This document shows, piece after piece, positions 16,691 through 24,826 of a DNA stretch of 64,000 nucleotides. Source of the stretch: RGIG7450 sp045648785 (GTDB taxonomy: Bacteria > Bacillota > Clostridia > RUG12999); NCBI GenBank assembly GCA_045648785.1, contig JAZROP010000036.1, forward strand, positions 1-64,000. Direction: 5' to 3'. Position 1 is the stretch's first letter, and each line of letters starts with the position of its first letter. Under the pieces are notes generated by a model. That model saw only the letters and a list, made by a program, of their open reading frames with translations. It was not told the DNA's origin and ran no database searches. The translations under genes and the position numbers were made by a program.

Positions 16691-17689
16691 TCAGTAAAGC
16701 TCAACCTTGTCGTAAACTTTATCGTTTCTTTCGATTGTAGCCTGGGATTTGAGTTCGGTTACAAGCTCGGAAACATACGCATCTTCGATTATAGCGGAAA
16801 TTGAATTTTTATCATTAGACTCGAGATATTTATCGTATGGCAGCAGAGCTTCTCTTTTTAAAATGTGATATCCAAATGAAGTTGCAACAGGTTCGCTTAT
16901 TTCGCCGATTTCAAGGGCAAAAGCGGCATCCTCAAAAGGAGCAACCATCGTGCCGTTGTTAGTGAATGTGTAACCATCCGGTGCACTTGCAAGACCGGGG
17001 TCCATGGAATATCCTTTCATTACATCATCAAAACTATATTCACCGGAATTAATCATTTTAATGGCGTTTTTTGCCAGGTCAAGAGTCTGCGCAAGGTCAT
17101 AAATTTCTTCGTTGGTGTTGGGGTCTGTTGTTGAGAAAAGAATGTGCTTTATTGTGCGGAAATTTTCCTGGTAAACTTTCTTTAAATTTTCTTCCGAACC
17201 GTCAAGCTTGCCTTCTTCGGCATCCTTTTGAAGCATTAAGGATTCAAGATAAAATTTTTCAAGAATTGTAGACATTACTTCTTTTGAAAGTCCATATTGC
17301 TGTATAAATTCACTTGCGTTGGATAAAGCCAGAGAAATTTGCTCTTTTGCTTCGGCAGTATCTGCAGAAATACCCATTTCTTTTGCTTTTTGAGCAATGA
17401 GGGTATATTTCACAGCTTCATCAAGTGCATTTTCTTTTGCGAGAGCAGCGGCATTTTTGCCATCAATATCTGTAGTTGTCCAGAATTCTTTACTGTCCCC
17501 GGTTGCATTTGCACCTGTGAGAATTGACTGTTTTGCAAAAACAAGATAGTAGTTGTATTCTTCGAGAAGGATGTCTTCTCCATTAACAGTTGCAATTACT
17601 GATATGTTTTTAACCTGAACCGCAGAGCAGGAACAAAGCAGAATACATACAAGCAGTAAAGACAAGGTTGATAATATTATTTTTTTCAT
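16691..17689 (-). CDS. PrsA/SurA-like peptidyl-prolyl isomerase lipoprotein
   Basis: A 332-residue extracytoplasmic foldase. A lipoprotein signal (M-K-K-I-I-L-S... ending L-L-C-S-C) is followed by a SurA-like N-terminal helical domain and a parvulin domain: I-K-H-I-L-F-S, S-M-D-P-G-L-A and F-G-Y-H-I-L-K. It should anchor outside the membrane and help secreted proteins fold. The ATG at 17689 directly opens the signal peptide and has GAAAGGA upstream; the longer frame adds ten residues without a ribosome site. Confidence 0.85.
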   Translation of the reverse strand: MKKIILSTLSLLLVCILLCSCSAVQVKNISVIATVNGEDILLEEYNYYLVFAKQSILTGANATGDSKEFWTTTDIDGKNAAALAKENALDEAVKYTLIAQKAKEMGISADTAEAKEQISLALSNASEFIQQYGLSKEVMSTILEKFYLESLMLQKDAEEGKLDGSEENLKKVYQENFRTIKHILFSTTDPNTNEEIYDLAQTLDLAKNAIKMINSGEYSFDDVMKGYSMDPGLASAPDGYTFTNNGTMVAPFEDAAFALEIGEISEPVATSFGYHILKREALLPYDKYLESNDKNSISAIIEDAYVSELVTELKSQATIERNDKVYDKVELY

Positions 17690-17741
17690 GACATAGTCCT
17701 TTCCGGCTACATGATGCAACCGATTATTATAATGCTATTCA

Positions 17742-17770
17742 ATTATAACATATTTATTTTGGACAATCAA
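17742..17770 (-). promoter_or_regulatory. Sigma-A promoter of the PrsA-like gene
   Basis: Minus strand TTGATT (17770-17765), 17 bases, TATAAT (17747-17742), with an extended -10 TG one base before. It is about 50 bases ahead of the start codon. Confidence 0.72.
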
Positions 17771-17858
17771 TAATGCGGTGTGTTCTTTAATCAAAATGTA
17801 ATATTATTACATAAACATTACGATTTGCGCATAAAACTAAGAAAAAAGGAGGATATGA

Positions 17859-18917
17859 ATGAAAAGAGATTATTTGCTTGGCGGAAACACAACGGAGGGA
17901 TTTTTTTCATATTACAAATATCTGGCAGATGCACAGGAGTTTAAGAAAATATATATTATAAAAGGTGGTCCGGGAACGGGAAAATCAACTACAATGAAGG
18001 CAGTTGGGAAATGGGGGGAGGAGCGAGGATTTGATGTCGATTATGTGCATTGTTCGTCCGACCCATTTTCGCTTGATGGGGTTATTATAAAAAAGCTTGG
18101 TATAGCAATGGTTGACGGAACAGCGCCCCATGTTGTGGATGCAAAATATGCAGGTGCTCTGGAAACAATTTTAAATATGGGACAGTTCTGGGATGAAACT
18201 GCGTTAATGGAAAATAAAAAAGAAATTATGGAGTGCAGTAATGAAATCTCATTACATTTTAAAGAGGCATATAATTTTCTTGAAGCAGCAGGCAGCATAA
18301 GCCGAAACTGTACTGCAACACTTGATGAGAAAAAAACAAGAGAAACGGTGGAGAAAATTATGGAAAATATTCCGTCTGCCGGAAAAGGTGTAGGTAAGGT
18401 GAGAAAGCTCTTTTCTGAAGCTATAACTCCCGAAGGGGTTATCAGTTATTCGGATAGTATTAAATGTGAAAACAATGTTGTTTTAAAATCCGAGCTTTAT
18501 GGAGGAGCAGGCAGAATAACTGAGATACTTGTAAGCAAGCTGAAAGATCGCGGATATGATATGGAGCTTTTTTACTCACCCCTTAATCCTGGTGAAGAAA
18601 TACGAAATATTGTCCTGCCCGAGCTGGGGCTTTCGGTTATCACAAGCGATTTTCTTTCTCTTGCAGATGAGAGCGGAGCGATGGTTATTGATACAGATGC
18701 TTTTGCCAAAACAAAAGCGGATGCAAATTTTTTAAGAAATAAACTGTTTGTCATGACAATGCTTCAGCAGGCGGTAAGGGCTATTTCAGTGGCAAAAAAA
18801 TTGCATGATAAGCTTGAAAACCTATATGTGCCAAATATTGATTTTGCCGCAATGGAAAAAATGAGAGAAAATATATTTGAAGAACTGGAGAAATTTGCAC
18901 AACAGACGGTCAATTAA
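17859..18917 (+). CDS. PRK06851-type P-loop ATPase of unknown function
   Basis: A 352-residue protein with Walker A G-G-P-G-T-G-K-S-T (residues 36-44) followed by V-D-Y-V-H-C-S-S-D-P-F-S-L-D-G. A second nucleotide-binding-like half begins around residue 200 but lacks a clear P-loop. The family is widespread in clostridia and not functionally characterised to my knowledge. AAAGGAGG precedes the ATG. It is followed at 48 bases by three small genes and then spoVG, all on the same strand. Confidence 0.72.
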   Translation: MKRDYLLGGNTTEGFFSYYKYLADAQEFKKIYIIKGGPGTGKSTTMKAVGKWGEERGFDVDYVHCSSDPFSLDGVIIKKLGIAMVDGTAPHVVDAKYAGALETILNMGQFWDETALMENKKEIMECSNEISLHFKEAYNFLEAAGSISRNCTATLDEKKTRETVEKIMENIPSAGKGVGKVRKLFSEAITPEGVISYSDSIKCENNVVLKSELYGGAGRITEILVSKLKDRGYDMELFYSPLNPGEEIRNIVLPELGLSVITSDFLSLADESGAMVIDTDAFAKTKADANFLRNKLFVMTMLQQAVRAISVAKKLHDKLENLYVPNIDFAAMEKMRENIFEELEKFAQQTVN

Positions 18918-18965
18918 CATATAATTATAACAGATGTATTTTGAAATTGAAAGGATGCTGTTAAA

Positions 18966-19226
18966 GTGAATAACCCCAATAAAATAACTCAGGAAGATAT
19001 TAAGAAAATCACATCCATGAACAATTCTGAAATTGAAAAAAAGCTTAAAGAAATTCTGTCTGATTCCAAAAACGGGGCAGTGAAAAAGATGCTTAGCGGT
19101 GTAAATATTGAAAGTTTTAAGAAAAAGCTACAGTCAGCGGACAAAGATGATATAGAGGGTTTTATGGGTATCTTGAGTAAAATTGACCCAAATATTATAA
19201 AAAAGATTAAAGATTCGCTTAACTGA
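18966..19226 (+). CDS. Small charged helical protein, unknown function
   Basis: An 86-residue protein starting at GTG after GAAAGGATG. It is rich in Lys, Ile, Ser and Asp and looks fully alpha-helical (I-E-K-K-L-K-E-I-L-S-D...V-K-K-M-L-S-G...I-L-S-K-I-D). There is no signal peptide or membrane segment. It lies 17 bases before the next small gene, so the two are surely co-transcribed. I do not recognise a characterised family. Confidence 0.7.
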   Translation: MNNPNKITQEDIKKITSMNNSEIEKKLKEILSDSKNGAVKKMLSGVNIESFKKKLQSADKDDIEGFMGILSKIDPNIIKKIKDSLN

Positions 19227-19242
19227 AAGGAGAGAGCATGAC

Positions 19243-19554
19243 ATGGGCAATGATATGGAAAAAGCTTTGGAAATGCTTATGACAATGCTCGCAAGCAAAG
19301 GTGAGGAAAACCCAGCGGAAGAAGAGGAAGAACTAAATGAAATTTCAACGCAGGAGGATAAAATTCAGGTGGAAGATGTTGGATTGCAGAATATGCTCGG
19401 TGCGTTTTCCGGGGATGACAAAAGGGTAACTCTTTTGAGTTCAATCAAGCCCTACATGAGTGAAAAAAGAAAGGATAAGATTGATACTGCAATCAATATG
19501 GTGCGAATTTTATCCGTTTCATCGGGGCTTGGAATAAATCTGTTTAACAGGTAG
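19243..19554 (+). CDS. Small acidic protein, unknown function
   Basis: A 103-residue protein with a very acidic stretch (E-E-E-E-E-L-N-E, residues 27-34) and a conserved-looking C-terminus, L-L-S-S-I-K-P-Y-M-S-E-K-R-K-D-K-I-D-T-A-I. That pattern (L-K-P-x-L-S-x-x-R) recurs in small clostridial proteins of unknown role, from memory. AAAGGAG lies ten bases before the ATG. It sits seven bases ahead of the next gene. Confidence 0.7.
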   Translation: MGNDMEKALEMLMTMLASKGEENPAEEEEELNEISTQEDKIQVEDVGLQNMLGAFSGDDKRVTLLSSIKPYMSEKRKDKIDTAINMVRILSVSSGLGINLFNR

Positions 19555-19561
19555 GTGGGGA

Positions 19562-19777
19562 ATGAAAAGAAATTATTATTCCCATTATCAGCTTGCTCCG
19601 GCAGATGATGCACCGCTTCCGGCAGAAAAAAATTCCCTTTCGGGAATTTTCGGAAATATATTTTCAAAATTCGCAATAGATGACCTTATTTTGTTGGCGG
19701 TAATTATTATACTTGCCACTGACGAGCAGCCGGATTTACTTACAATTCTGGCGCTCCTTTACATATTTTTGGTATAA
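19562..19777 (+). CDS. Small protein with a C-terminal membrane segment
   Basis: A 71-residue protein: a polar N-terminal half, then a C-terminal hydrophobic hairpin (I-D-D-L-I-L-L-A-V-I-I-I-L-A and L-T-I-L-A-L-L-Y-I-F-L-V) separated by T-D-E-Q-P-D. This looks like two short membrane helices with an acidic turn. GGTGGGG lies just before the ATG. Position between an acidic small protein and spoVG suggests a sporulation or envelope role, but that is inference. Confidence 0.65.
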   Translation: MKRNYYSHYQLAPADDAPLPAEKNSLSGIFGNIFSKFAIDDLILLAVIIILATDEQPDLLTILALLYIFLV

Positions 19778-19811
19778 ATTATGCCATGCTGAGAAAAATA
19801 AATCTCAGGTG

Positions 19812-20093
19812 GTGATTAATATTAATATTACAGATGTTAAAGTGAGAAGACTTGCCGAGGAAGGAAAGATGAAGGCGGTGGTTTCCATCACCTTTGACAA
19901 TATGTTCGTGGTGCACGACATCAAGGTGATTGAAGCAAAGGAGAAACTGTTTGTGGCAATGCCAAGCAGAAAAACTCCCGAAGGTGAATTTAAAGATATT
20001 GCACATCCCATAAATGCTGAAATGAGGGAAATTCTGCAGAAAAAAATTATTGAAAAATATAACGAGTATAAAGAAACAGGCATATCACTCTGA
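19812..20093 (+). CDS. spoVG: Septation/regulatory protein SpoVG
   Basis: A SpoVG-family protein, a small site-specific nucleic-acid binder affecting septation and sporulation. Core motifs: I-T-D-V-K-V-R-R, M-K-A-V-V-S-I-T-F-D-N-M-F-V-V-H-D-I-K-V-I and F-V-A-M-P-S-R-K-T-P-E-G-E-F-K-D-I-A-H-P-I-N. The start is uncertain. A GTG at 19812 lies within the AGGTGGTG purine-rich site, whereas an ATT at 19821 is correctly spaced from it and aligns with the usual family start. The 3' end overlaps the opposite acetyltransferase gene by nine bases. Confidence 0.9.
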   Translation: MININITDVKVRRLAEEGKMKAVVSITFDNMFVVHDIKVIEAKEKLFVAMPSRKTPEGEFKDIAHPINAEMREILQKKIIEKYNEYKETGISL

Positions 20094-20115
20094 AGTGATA
20101 TGCCTTATGTTTTTT
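20078..20115. terminator. Terminator of the spoVG operon
   Basis: A perfect 12-bp stem (AGGCATATCACT with AGTGATATGCCT, 4-base loop) is followed by TATGTTTTTT. It covers the spoVG stop codon and the end of the convergent gene. Confidence 0.88.
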
Positions 20116-20624
20116 GCAGCAAATTCACCGTAATTTATGCGATAGAATTCGCGATACTCATCAAAGGTAAGAGAACAATCATATCCCAAAAGCTCCATAT
20201 CGACACCAAAAAGCTTTGCATCTGTACCAAGCTCTTTCATGCCTGCGCGCAAGTAGAAATCTTTGCGCCTTATACGCTCTGCGGCATTTTCTGCATATGG
20301 GTATGTTTTTTCAATTTCAAGGAAAAAGCCTTTATCCGGATAGAGATTTCGCAGACTTTTTAAAATATCGCTGCCATATCCTCTACCGCGTGATTTTTCA
20401 GATATTGCAAAATAGTCAAGTAAAATGAGATTTTTGCCGTTTATTGTCGTTCCCATACCGACAAATTTTCCATCCTTTTCAATGTACCAAACATCAGTTT
20501 TAGCTGATTTTTGCATTTTCATGATTATTGAAAAAGGTTTTCTTTCGCATTTTGGAAATGCGGACATATAAAGCCTGTAAATCTTAAGTTTATGAATAAG
20601 TTTATGTGCTTGAATAATTTTCAT
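20085..20624 (-). CDS. GNAT-family N-acetyltransferase
   Basis: A 179-residue protein with the acetyl-CoA motif R-G-R-G-Y-G-S-D-I-L near the middle and the flanking strand L-L-D-Y-F-A-I. C-terminal A-A-E-R-I-R-R-K-D-F-Y-L-R-A-G-M-K-E-L is the usual GNAT end. The acceptor is unknown. Start at 20624 (M-K-I-I-Q-A-H-K) was preferred because a nearer in-frame ATG (20636) abuts the GGAG ribosome site, although spacing from GGAG to 20624 is long (12). Confidence 0.78.
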   Translation of the reverse strand: MKIIQAHKLIHKLKIYRLYMSAFPKCERKPFSIIMKMQKSAKTDVWYIEKDGKFVGMGTTINGKNLILLDYFAISEKSRGRGYGSDILKSLRNLYPDKGFFLEIEKTYPYAENAAERIRRKDFYLRAGMKELGTDAKLFGVDMELLGYDCSLTFDEYREFYRINYGEFAAKNIRHITSE

Positions 20625-20721
20625 TATAAGTAACATCTCCTGCATATATTTTATCACAGGTATATATTTTAGTCAATTAAAAAGAAATTTTAGTAAAAGT
20701 CTTTTAAAATTGAATATTTTA

Positions 20722-20730
20722 TGTTATACT
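20722..20730 (+). promoter_or_regulatory. Extended -10 promoter of the spoVB-like operon
   Basis: TG (20722-20723), one base, TATACT (20725-20730). The -35 region (TTTTAA at 20702-20707, 17-base spacer) is poor, as expected for an extended -10 promoter. Confidence 0.5.
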
Positions 20731-20760
20731 AAAATCAATCTACATAATCGGAGGAAAATT

Positions 20761-22377
20761 ATGGCAGAAAAAACACTTGGACAATCGGTTGCCAAAGGGT
20801 CGGCAATTTTACTTATAGCTAATCTAACTGTTAAAATAATAGGTGCGCTTTTTAAAATACCTCTCCAGCATCTTATCGGTGACGAGGGAATGGGATATTT
20901 CAATGCCGCTTACAATATTTATGCAGGGCTTTTTGTTGTGGCAACGGCAGGACTTCCGGTTGCTGTTTCAAAAATGGTTTCCGAAAGTATGGTAACAGGT
21001 AACTTAAAAGAAACAAAGCGTATTTTCCGTGTAGCATATGCAATATTTCTTGTCATAGGAATTGTCGGCAGTGCGGCTCTCTTTTTGTTTGCTGATGAAT
21101 GGGCGGCAACCACAAAATTTGCAAAATCAAATATTGCGGTAATGGCAATTGCTCCGTCAATTCTTTTTGTTTCGCTCATGTCTGTTTACAGAGGCTTTTT
21201 TCAGGGAATGTCCAATATGATTCCCACTGCAGTGAGTGAGGTTGTCGAAGCGGCAGGAAAGCTCATTGTAGGATATTTGCTTGCCTATATATTACTGGGA
21301 AGGGGGCTGCATATTGCGGCGACAGGCGCAGTTTTGGGTGTAACTACAGGGTCGCTTTTGTCCCTTTGTGTTTTAATCAGTATATATTCAGGAAAAAAGA
21401 AAGTTGTTTATTCGGAAATAGATTCCTCCAAACAACCGGCACCCACAGCCAAAATTCTAAAAAAACTGCTTGCTATTGCAATTCCCGTTACAATAAGCGC
21501 CTCGGTATTTACACTTACCAATATGATAGATACTGTCCTGATTGGGCGTAATCTTGAAAGCATACAACACATTCTCTCTGAGGACCGGGTGGTGCTTTAC
21601 GGAAGATATACAGGCAAGGCAGTGGTGCTTTTCAATATGCCGCCCACGCTTGTTATGTCGCTTTGCATGGCGCTTGTACCGGCTATTGCAAGAGCGTATG
21701 TCAGCGGAGATAAAAAAACTGTTCGCATTACCACTACTCAGTCACTCAAAAGCGCATATATTTTTGCGCTTCCCTGTGCAATAGGGCTTGCAACTCTGGC
21801 AGAGCCTATTCTGAAAATACTTTATAAAACTGATGATGCGGTACTTTTGCTGCAGCTTATCGCTCCGGCAGTTGTGTTTGTGTCTATGGTGCTTGTTACA
21901 AACTCCATTCTTCAGGCGACGGGAAATGTACTTGTGCCGGTTATGAATATTTTTATGGGTGGAGTTGCTAAGGTTGTAATAAACTCGATTCTGGTCAGCA
22001 ATCCGGCGATTAATATTAACGGCGCGCCGATAGGAACTACGGTATGCTATTTCATATACATGTTTTTAAATCTCATTTATATTCGTAAAATTACCAAAGC
22101 TGATATTGGGTTTGGCTTCTGGATAAGACCGCTTGGTGCGGGTGTTATTATGGCGGTTGTTGCATATTTCGGATATGCTCTTTTAATGGGATTAACCGGT
22201 GAAAATTTTCTGTTTGTTCTGATTAATTTTGTAATATGCGGCGGACTTTCTGTTGTGGCGTATCTGCTTACGCTTATATCCCTGGGCGGTATTACGGCTG
22301 ATGATATGAGGATACTTCCAAAAGGTGAGAAAATTGCCCAAGTATTTATAAGAATGAAACTTATGAAGAAGGATTAA
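20761..22377 (+). CDS. SpoVB/YabM-type lipid-linked oligosaccharide flippase
   Basis: A 538-residue MATE-like polysaccharide transporter of the MVF superfamily with about 14 hydrophobic segments. The N-terminus (G-S-A-I-L-L-I-A-N-L, then F-K-I-P-L-Q-H-L-I-G-D-E-G-M-G-Y-F) is typical of SpoVB and YabM proteins. They flip cell-wall precursors during vegetative or spore-cortex synthesis. GGAGG lies six bases before the ATG at 20761. The following mazG matches the B. subtilis yabM-yabN order, so YabM is the closer counterpart. Confidence 0.87.
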   Translation: MAEKTLGQSVAKGSAILLIANLTVKIIGALFKIPLQHLIGDEGMGYFNAAYNIYAGLFVVATAGLPVAVSKMVSESMVTGNLKETKRIFRVAYAIFLVIGIVGSAALFLFADEWAATTKFAKSNIAVMAIAPSILFVSLMSVYRGFFQGMSNMIPTAVSEVVEAAGKLIVGYLLAYILLGRGLHIAATGAVLGVTTGSLLSLCVLISIYSGKKKVVYSEIDSSKQPAPTAKILKKLLAIAIPVTISASVFTLTNMIDTVLIGRNLESIQHILSEDRVVLYGRYTGKAVVLFNMPPTLVMSLCMALVPAIARAYVSGDKKTVRITTTQSLKSAYIFALPCAIGLATLAEPILKILYKTDDAVLLLQLIAPAVVFVSMVLVTNSILQATGNVLVPVMNIFMGGVAKVVINSILVSNPAININGAPIGTTVCYFIYMFLNLIYIRKITKADIGFGFWIRPLGAGVIMAVVAYFGYALLMGLTGENFLFVLINFVICGGLSVVAYLLTLISLGGITADDMRILPKGEKIAQVFIRMKLMKKD

Positions 22378-22379
22378 AT

Positions 22380-23165
22380 ATGAAAAAGAAATATACATTT
22401 GATGAATTTAAGGAAATTATCGCCAGACTTCGCGGCGAGGGCGGTTGTCCATGGGACAGAGAACAGACATATAAAAGCATGAAAAGTAATGTGCTTGAGG
22501 AAAGCTATGAGGTAATCGATGCTTGCGAAACGGGTGGAATGAAGCTTGCTGATGAACTTGGTGATTTGCTTTTGCAAGTGGTAATGCTTTCCCAGATAGC
22601 CTCCGAAGCGGGCGAATTTACTATGGACGATGTAATAGACTGCATAGCCGAAAAAATGATACACCGCCACCCTCATGTGTTTGGCGATGTAAAAGCTGAA
22701 ACCTCCGAAGAAGTTCTCAAAAACTGGGATAAAATAAAACGCGAGGACAAAAAGGACACTTCTGTCACAAAGTCTCTTACGGATATAACAAAAACCCTTC
22801 CCTCTGTTTTAAAAGCACACAAGGTTCAGTCCAGGGTGGCAAAGGTAGGGTTTGACTGGGATAATACTGATGATGTTTTTGATAAGGTCTATGAGGAATT
22901 TGGTGAGCTGAAAAATGCTTATAAAAATAACGATGCAAAAAACGCTCATGAGGAGCTTGGCGACCTTATGTTCTCAGTGATTAATTTAAGCAGATTTTTA
23001 AAAATAAATCCGGAACTTGCATTAAATGACAGTACAGAAAAATTTGTTCGCAGATTTGAAAAAATTGAAAAAGCTGCGACTGTAGAGGGAAAAAAGATTG
23101 AAAACATGTCTTTTGAAGAAATGGATGCCCTCTGGGAAAAGGTTAAAACTATTGAAAAACAGTAA
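22380..23165 (+). CDS. mazG: Nucleoside triphosphate pyrophosphohydrolase MazG
   Basis: A 261-residue tandem MazG protein that hydrolyses NTPs or dNTPs to monophosphates. The first half has C-P-W-D-R-E-Q-T near residue 25 and E-E-S-Y-E-V-I-D-A; a second MazG repeat has E-E-F-G-E-L-K-N-A and E-E-L-G-D-L-M-F-S. It begins two bases after the flippase stop. B. subtilis YabN carries an extra N-terminal methylase-like domain that is missing here. Confidence 0.92.
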   Translation: MKKKYTFDEFKEIIARLRGEGGCPWDREQTYKSMKSNVLEESYEVIDACETGGMKLADELGDLLLQVVMLSQIASEAGEFTMDDVIDCIAEKMIHRHPHVFGDVKAETSEEVLKNWDKIKREDKKDTSVTKSLTDITKTLPSVLKAHKVQSRVAKVGFDWDNTDDVFDKVYEEFGELKNAYKNNDAKNAHEELGDLMFSVINLSRFLKINPELALNDSTEKFVRRFEKIEKAATVEGKKIENMSFEEMDALWEKVKTIEKQ

Positions 23166-23328
23166 TTTTAAGCCGTTTTCTTGTGCATAATATATAAAGA
23201 ATTTGAGGTTTTAAGGTAAAAATGACGATTTTTCAGAAAATCCCCAAAAAAAGAAGGATTTTCCAAGGTTTACAGAGAATAATATGATGTTAAATATTAT
23301 TTAATAATAACAAAGGAGGATATTAACC

Positions 23329-23607
23329 ATGAATAAGGCAGATTTAGTTGCTAAAATTGCTGAAAAAGCAAATATCACAAAGAAAGATGCAGACATCGCT
23401 CTCGGCGCTGTTATCGCATCTATCGAGGAAGCTCTCGTAGCTGGCGAAAAAATTTCTCTGGTTGGTTTCGGCACATTTGAAACAAAAACTCGTGCTGCAA
23501 GAACAGGTATCAACCCCAGAACAAAAGCTGCTATTAAAATCCCCGCTTCCAAAGTTCCTGCTTTCAAAATCAGCAAGGCTTTAAAAGACAAAGTAGCTGG
23601 CAAATAA
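23329..23607 (+). CDS. hup: DNA-binding protein HU
   Basis: A 92-residue histone-like protein that bends DNA. N-terminal M-N-K-A-D-L-V and the signature G-F-G-T-F-E-T-K-T-R-A-A-R-T-G-I-N-P are complete. AAAGGAGG before the ATG and codon choice rich in preferred codons suggest high expression. The 163-base gap upstream has no convincing sigma-A promoter, although TTTACA at 23269 with TAAATA 16 bases on is possible. A terminator follows. Confidence 0.95.
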   Translation: MNKADLVAKIAEKANITKKDADIALGAVIASIEEALVAGEKISLVGFGTFETKTRAARTGINPRTKAAIKIPASKVPAFKISKALKDKVAGK

Positions 23608-23626
23608 TTAAAAATTATTTATAAGG

Positions 23627-23653
23627 TGCGGAGGCTGTTTGCCTCCGCATTTT
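23627..23653 (+). terminator. Terminator of hup
   Basis: A 9-bp stem (TGCGGAGGC with GCCTCCGCA, 5-base loop) followed by TTTT. rqcP begins 20 bases later and may depend on read-through. Confidence 0.78.
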
Positions 23654-23673
23654 ATATCATATGGGGAGATAGC

Positions 23674-23913
23674 ATGAGATTAGATAAATTTATGAAGGTA
23701 TCAAGGATTATTAAGCGCCGTACGGTTGCAAATGAGGCTTGCAGCGGTGGAAGAGTGTCTGTTAACGGTAAAGTGGCAAAGGCAGGGGACAGGCTAAAAA
23801 TCGGCGATGTAATAGAAATAGCCTTTGGAGATAAAACCCTTAAAGCCAGGGTGCTTAGTTTAAATGAACATGCCACCAAGGAAACCGCGGCGGATATGTA
23901 CGAAATCCTTTGA
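23674..23913 (+). CDS. rqcP: S4-domain RNA-binding protein RqcP (YabO)
   Basis: A 79-residue protein consisting of one S4 domain: M-R-L-D-K-F-M-K-V-S-R-I-I-K-R-R-T-V-A-N-E-A-C and V-N-G-K-V-A-K-A-G. RqcP works with RqcH to add alanine tails to nascent chains on obstructed 50S subunits. The ATG at 23674 follows GGGGAGA; upstream in-frame starts lie inside the hup terminator. In Bacillus yabP and yabQ usually follow; here the next gene is spoIIAA. Confidence 0.88.
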   Translation: MRLDKFMKVSRIIKRRTVANEACSGGRVSVNGKVAKAGDRLKIGDVIEIAFGDKTLKARVLSLNEHATKETAADMYEIL

Positions 23914-23918
23914 GTTAT

Positions 23919-23950
23919 AAGACAACCATTAAAAGGTTGTCTTTTTTTTG
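23919..23950 (+). terminator. Terminator of rqcP
   Basis: A 9-bp stem (AAGACAACC with GGTTGTCTT, 7-base loop) followed by a run of T. Confidence 0.9.
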
Positions 23951-23999
23951 TATAATTTGAATTTATCTGACGATAATAAAATTAGGCTTGATACATATT

Positions 24000-24030
24000 T
24001 TGACAAAATTTTTATGCTGGTTTGTATTAT
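24000..24030 (+). promoter_or_regulatory. Possible promoter of the spoIIA operon
   Basis: TTGACA (24000-24005) and TATTAT (24025-24030) are 19 bases apart, longer than ideal. The B. subtilis operon is driven by sigma-H, and I see no clean sigma-H consensus here, so this assignment is weak. Confidence 0.3.
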
Positions 24031-24061
24031 AGTATATTTATAATACAAAGGAGAGAGAAAA

Positions 24062-24367
24062 ATGAATTATACAATTTTAAAAAGAAAGGACAGGCTTATT
24101 GTGAAAATAGATGGTGAGCTTGACCATCACAACTGTAAGACAGTTCGGGAAAATGTTGATATTGAAATAAAGAGCGGAGCAGTTAAAACGCTCGTGTTTG
24201 ATTTTTCGGGACTTTCATTTATGGACAGTTCAGGAATTGGAATTATTATGGGAAGATTTCAGCTAATGAGTCTGTACGGTGGAAGAGTCATTGTTGAAAA
24301 TGCGCCCGAATATGTGAAAAAAATAATTTATATGTCTGGTCTTAAAGACCTTGTAGATATTGCGTGA
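24062..24367 (+). CDS. spoIIAA: Anti-sigma F factor antagonist SpoIIAA
   Basis: A 101-residue STAS protein. The phosphorylation motif F-M-D-S-S-G-I-G (residues 53-60) holds the serine phosphorylated by SpoIIAB. When dephosphorylated by SpoIIE it frees sigma F in the forespore. Strand L-V-F-D-F-S-G-L precedes it as usual. First gene of the spoIIAA-spoIIAB-sigF operon, 15 bases before spoIIAB; GGAGAG precedes the ATG. Confidence 0.95.
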   Translation: MNYTILKRKDRLIVKIDGELDHHNCKTVRENVDIEIKSGAVKTLVFDFSGLSFMDSSGIGIIMGRFQLMSLYGGRVIVENAPEYVKKIIYMSGLKDLVDIA

Positions 24368-24382
24368 AAGGGGGAACTAATT

Positions 24383-24826
24383 ATGAAAGATATAATGAAA
24401 CTTCAGTTTCCGGCGAAAAGCTCCTGTGAATCGTTTGCAAGGGTTGCTGTTGCGGCCTTTATTGCAAGGATTGACCCAACGCTTGCTGAAATAAATGAAA
24501 TTAAAACGGCGGTTTCCGAGGGGGTTACAAATAGTATTATTCACGGATATGAAAATGAAGATGGTATTGTTTACATAGAGTGTGAATTGAAAGATAATCT
24601 TGTTAAAATAACCATTGCAGACAAAGGCAAAGGTATTGACAATGTTGAGCAGGCTATGATGCCGCTTTTTACCACAAATCCTGACGGCGAACGGTCGGGA
24701 ATGGGATTTACAGTGATGGAAACCTTTATGGATATGGTGGAGGTGAAATCCTTGCCGGGTGTGGGTACAAGAATTATAATGACAAAAACTCTTCAGGCGG
24801 CAGAGGAGGATGCTAAATGTGGATAG
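24383..24826 (+). CDS. spoIIAB: Anti-sigma F factor SpoIIAB
   Basis: A 147-residue GHKL-fold serine kinase that binds and inhibits sigma F and phosphorylates SpoIIAA. ATP-binding boxes are visible: N-box E-G-V-T-N-S-I-I-H-G-Y, G1 D-K-G-K-G-I and G2 E-R-S-G-M-G-F. The C-terminus extends about ten residues past the usual end and overlaps the sigF start by eight bases. Confidence 0.95.
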   Translation: MKDIMKLQFPAKSSCESFARVAVAAFIARIDPTLAEINEIKTAVSEGVTNSIIHGYENEDGIVYIECELKDNLVKITIADKGKGIDNVEQAMMPLFTTNPDGERSGMGFTVMETFMDMVEVKSLPGVGTRIIMTKTLQAAEEDAKCG

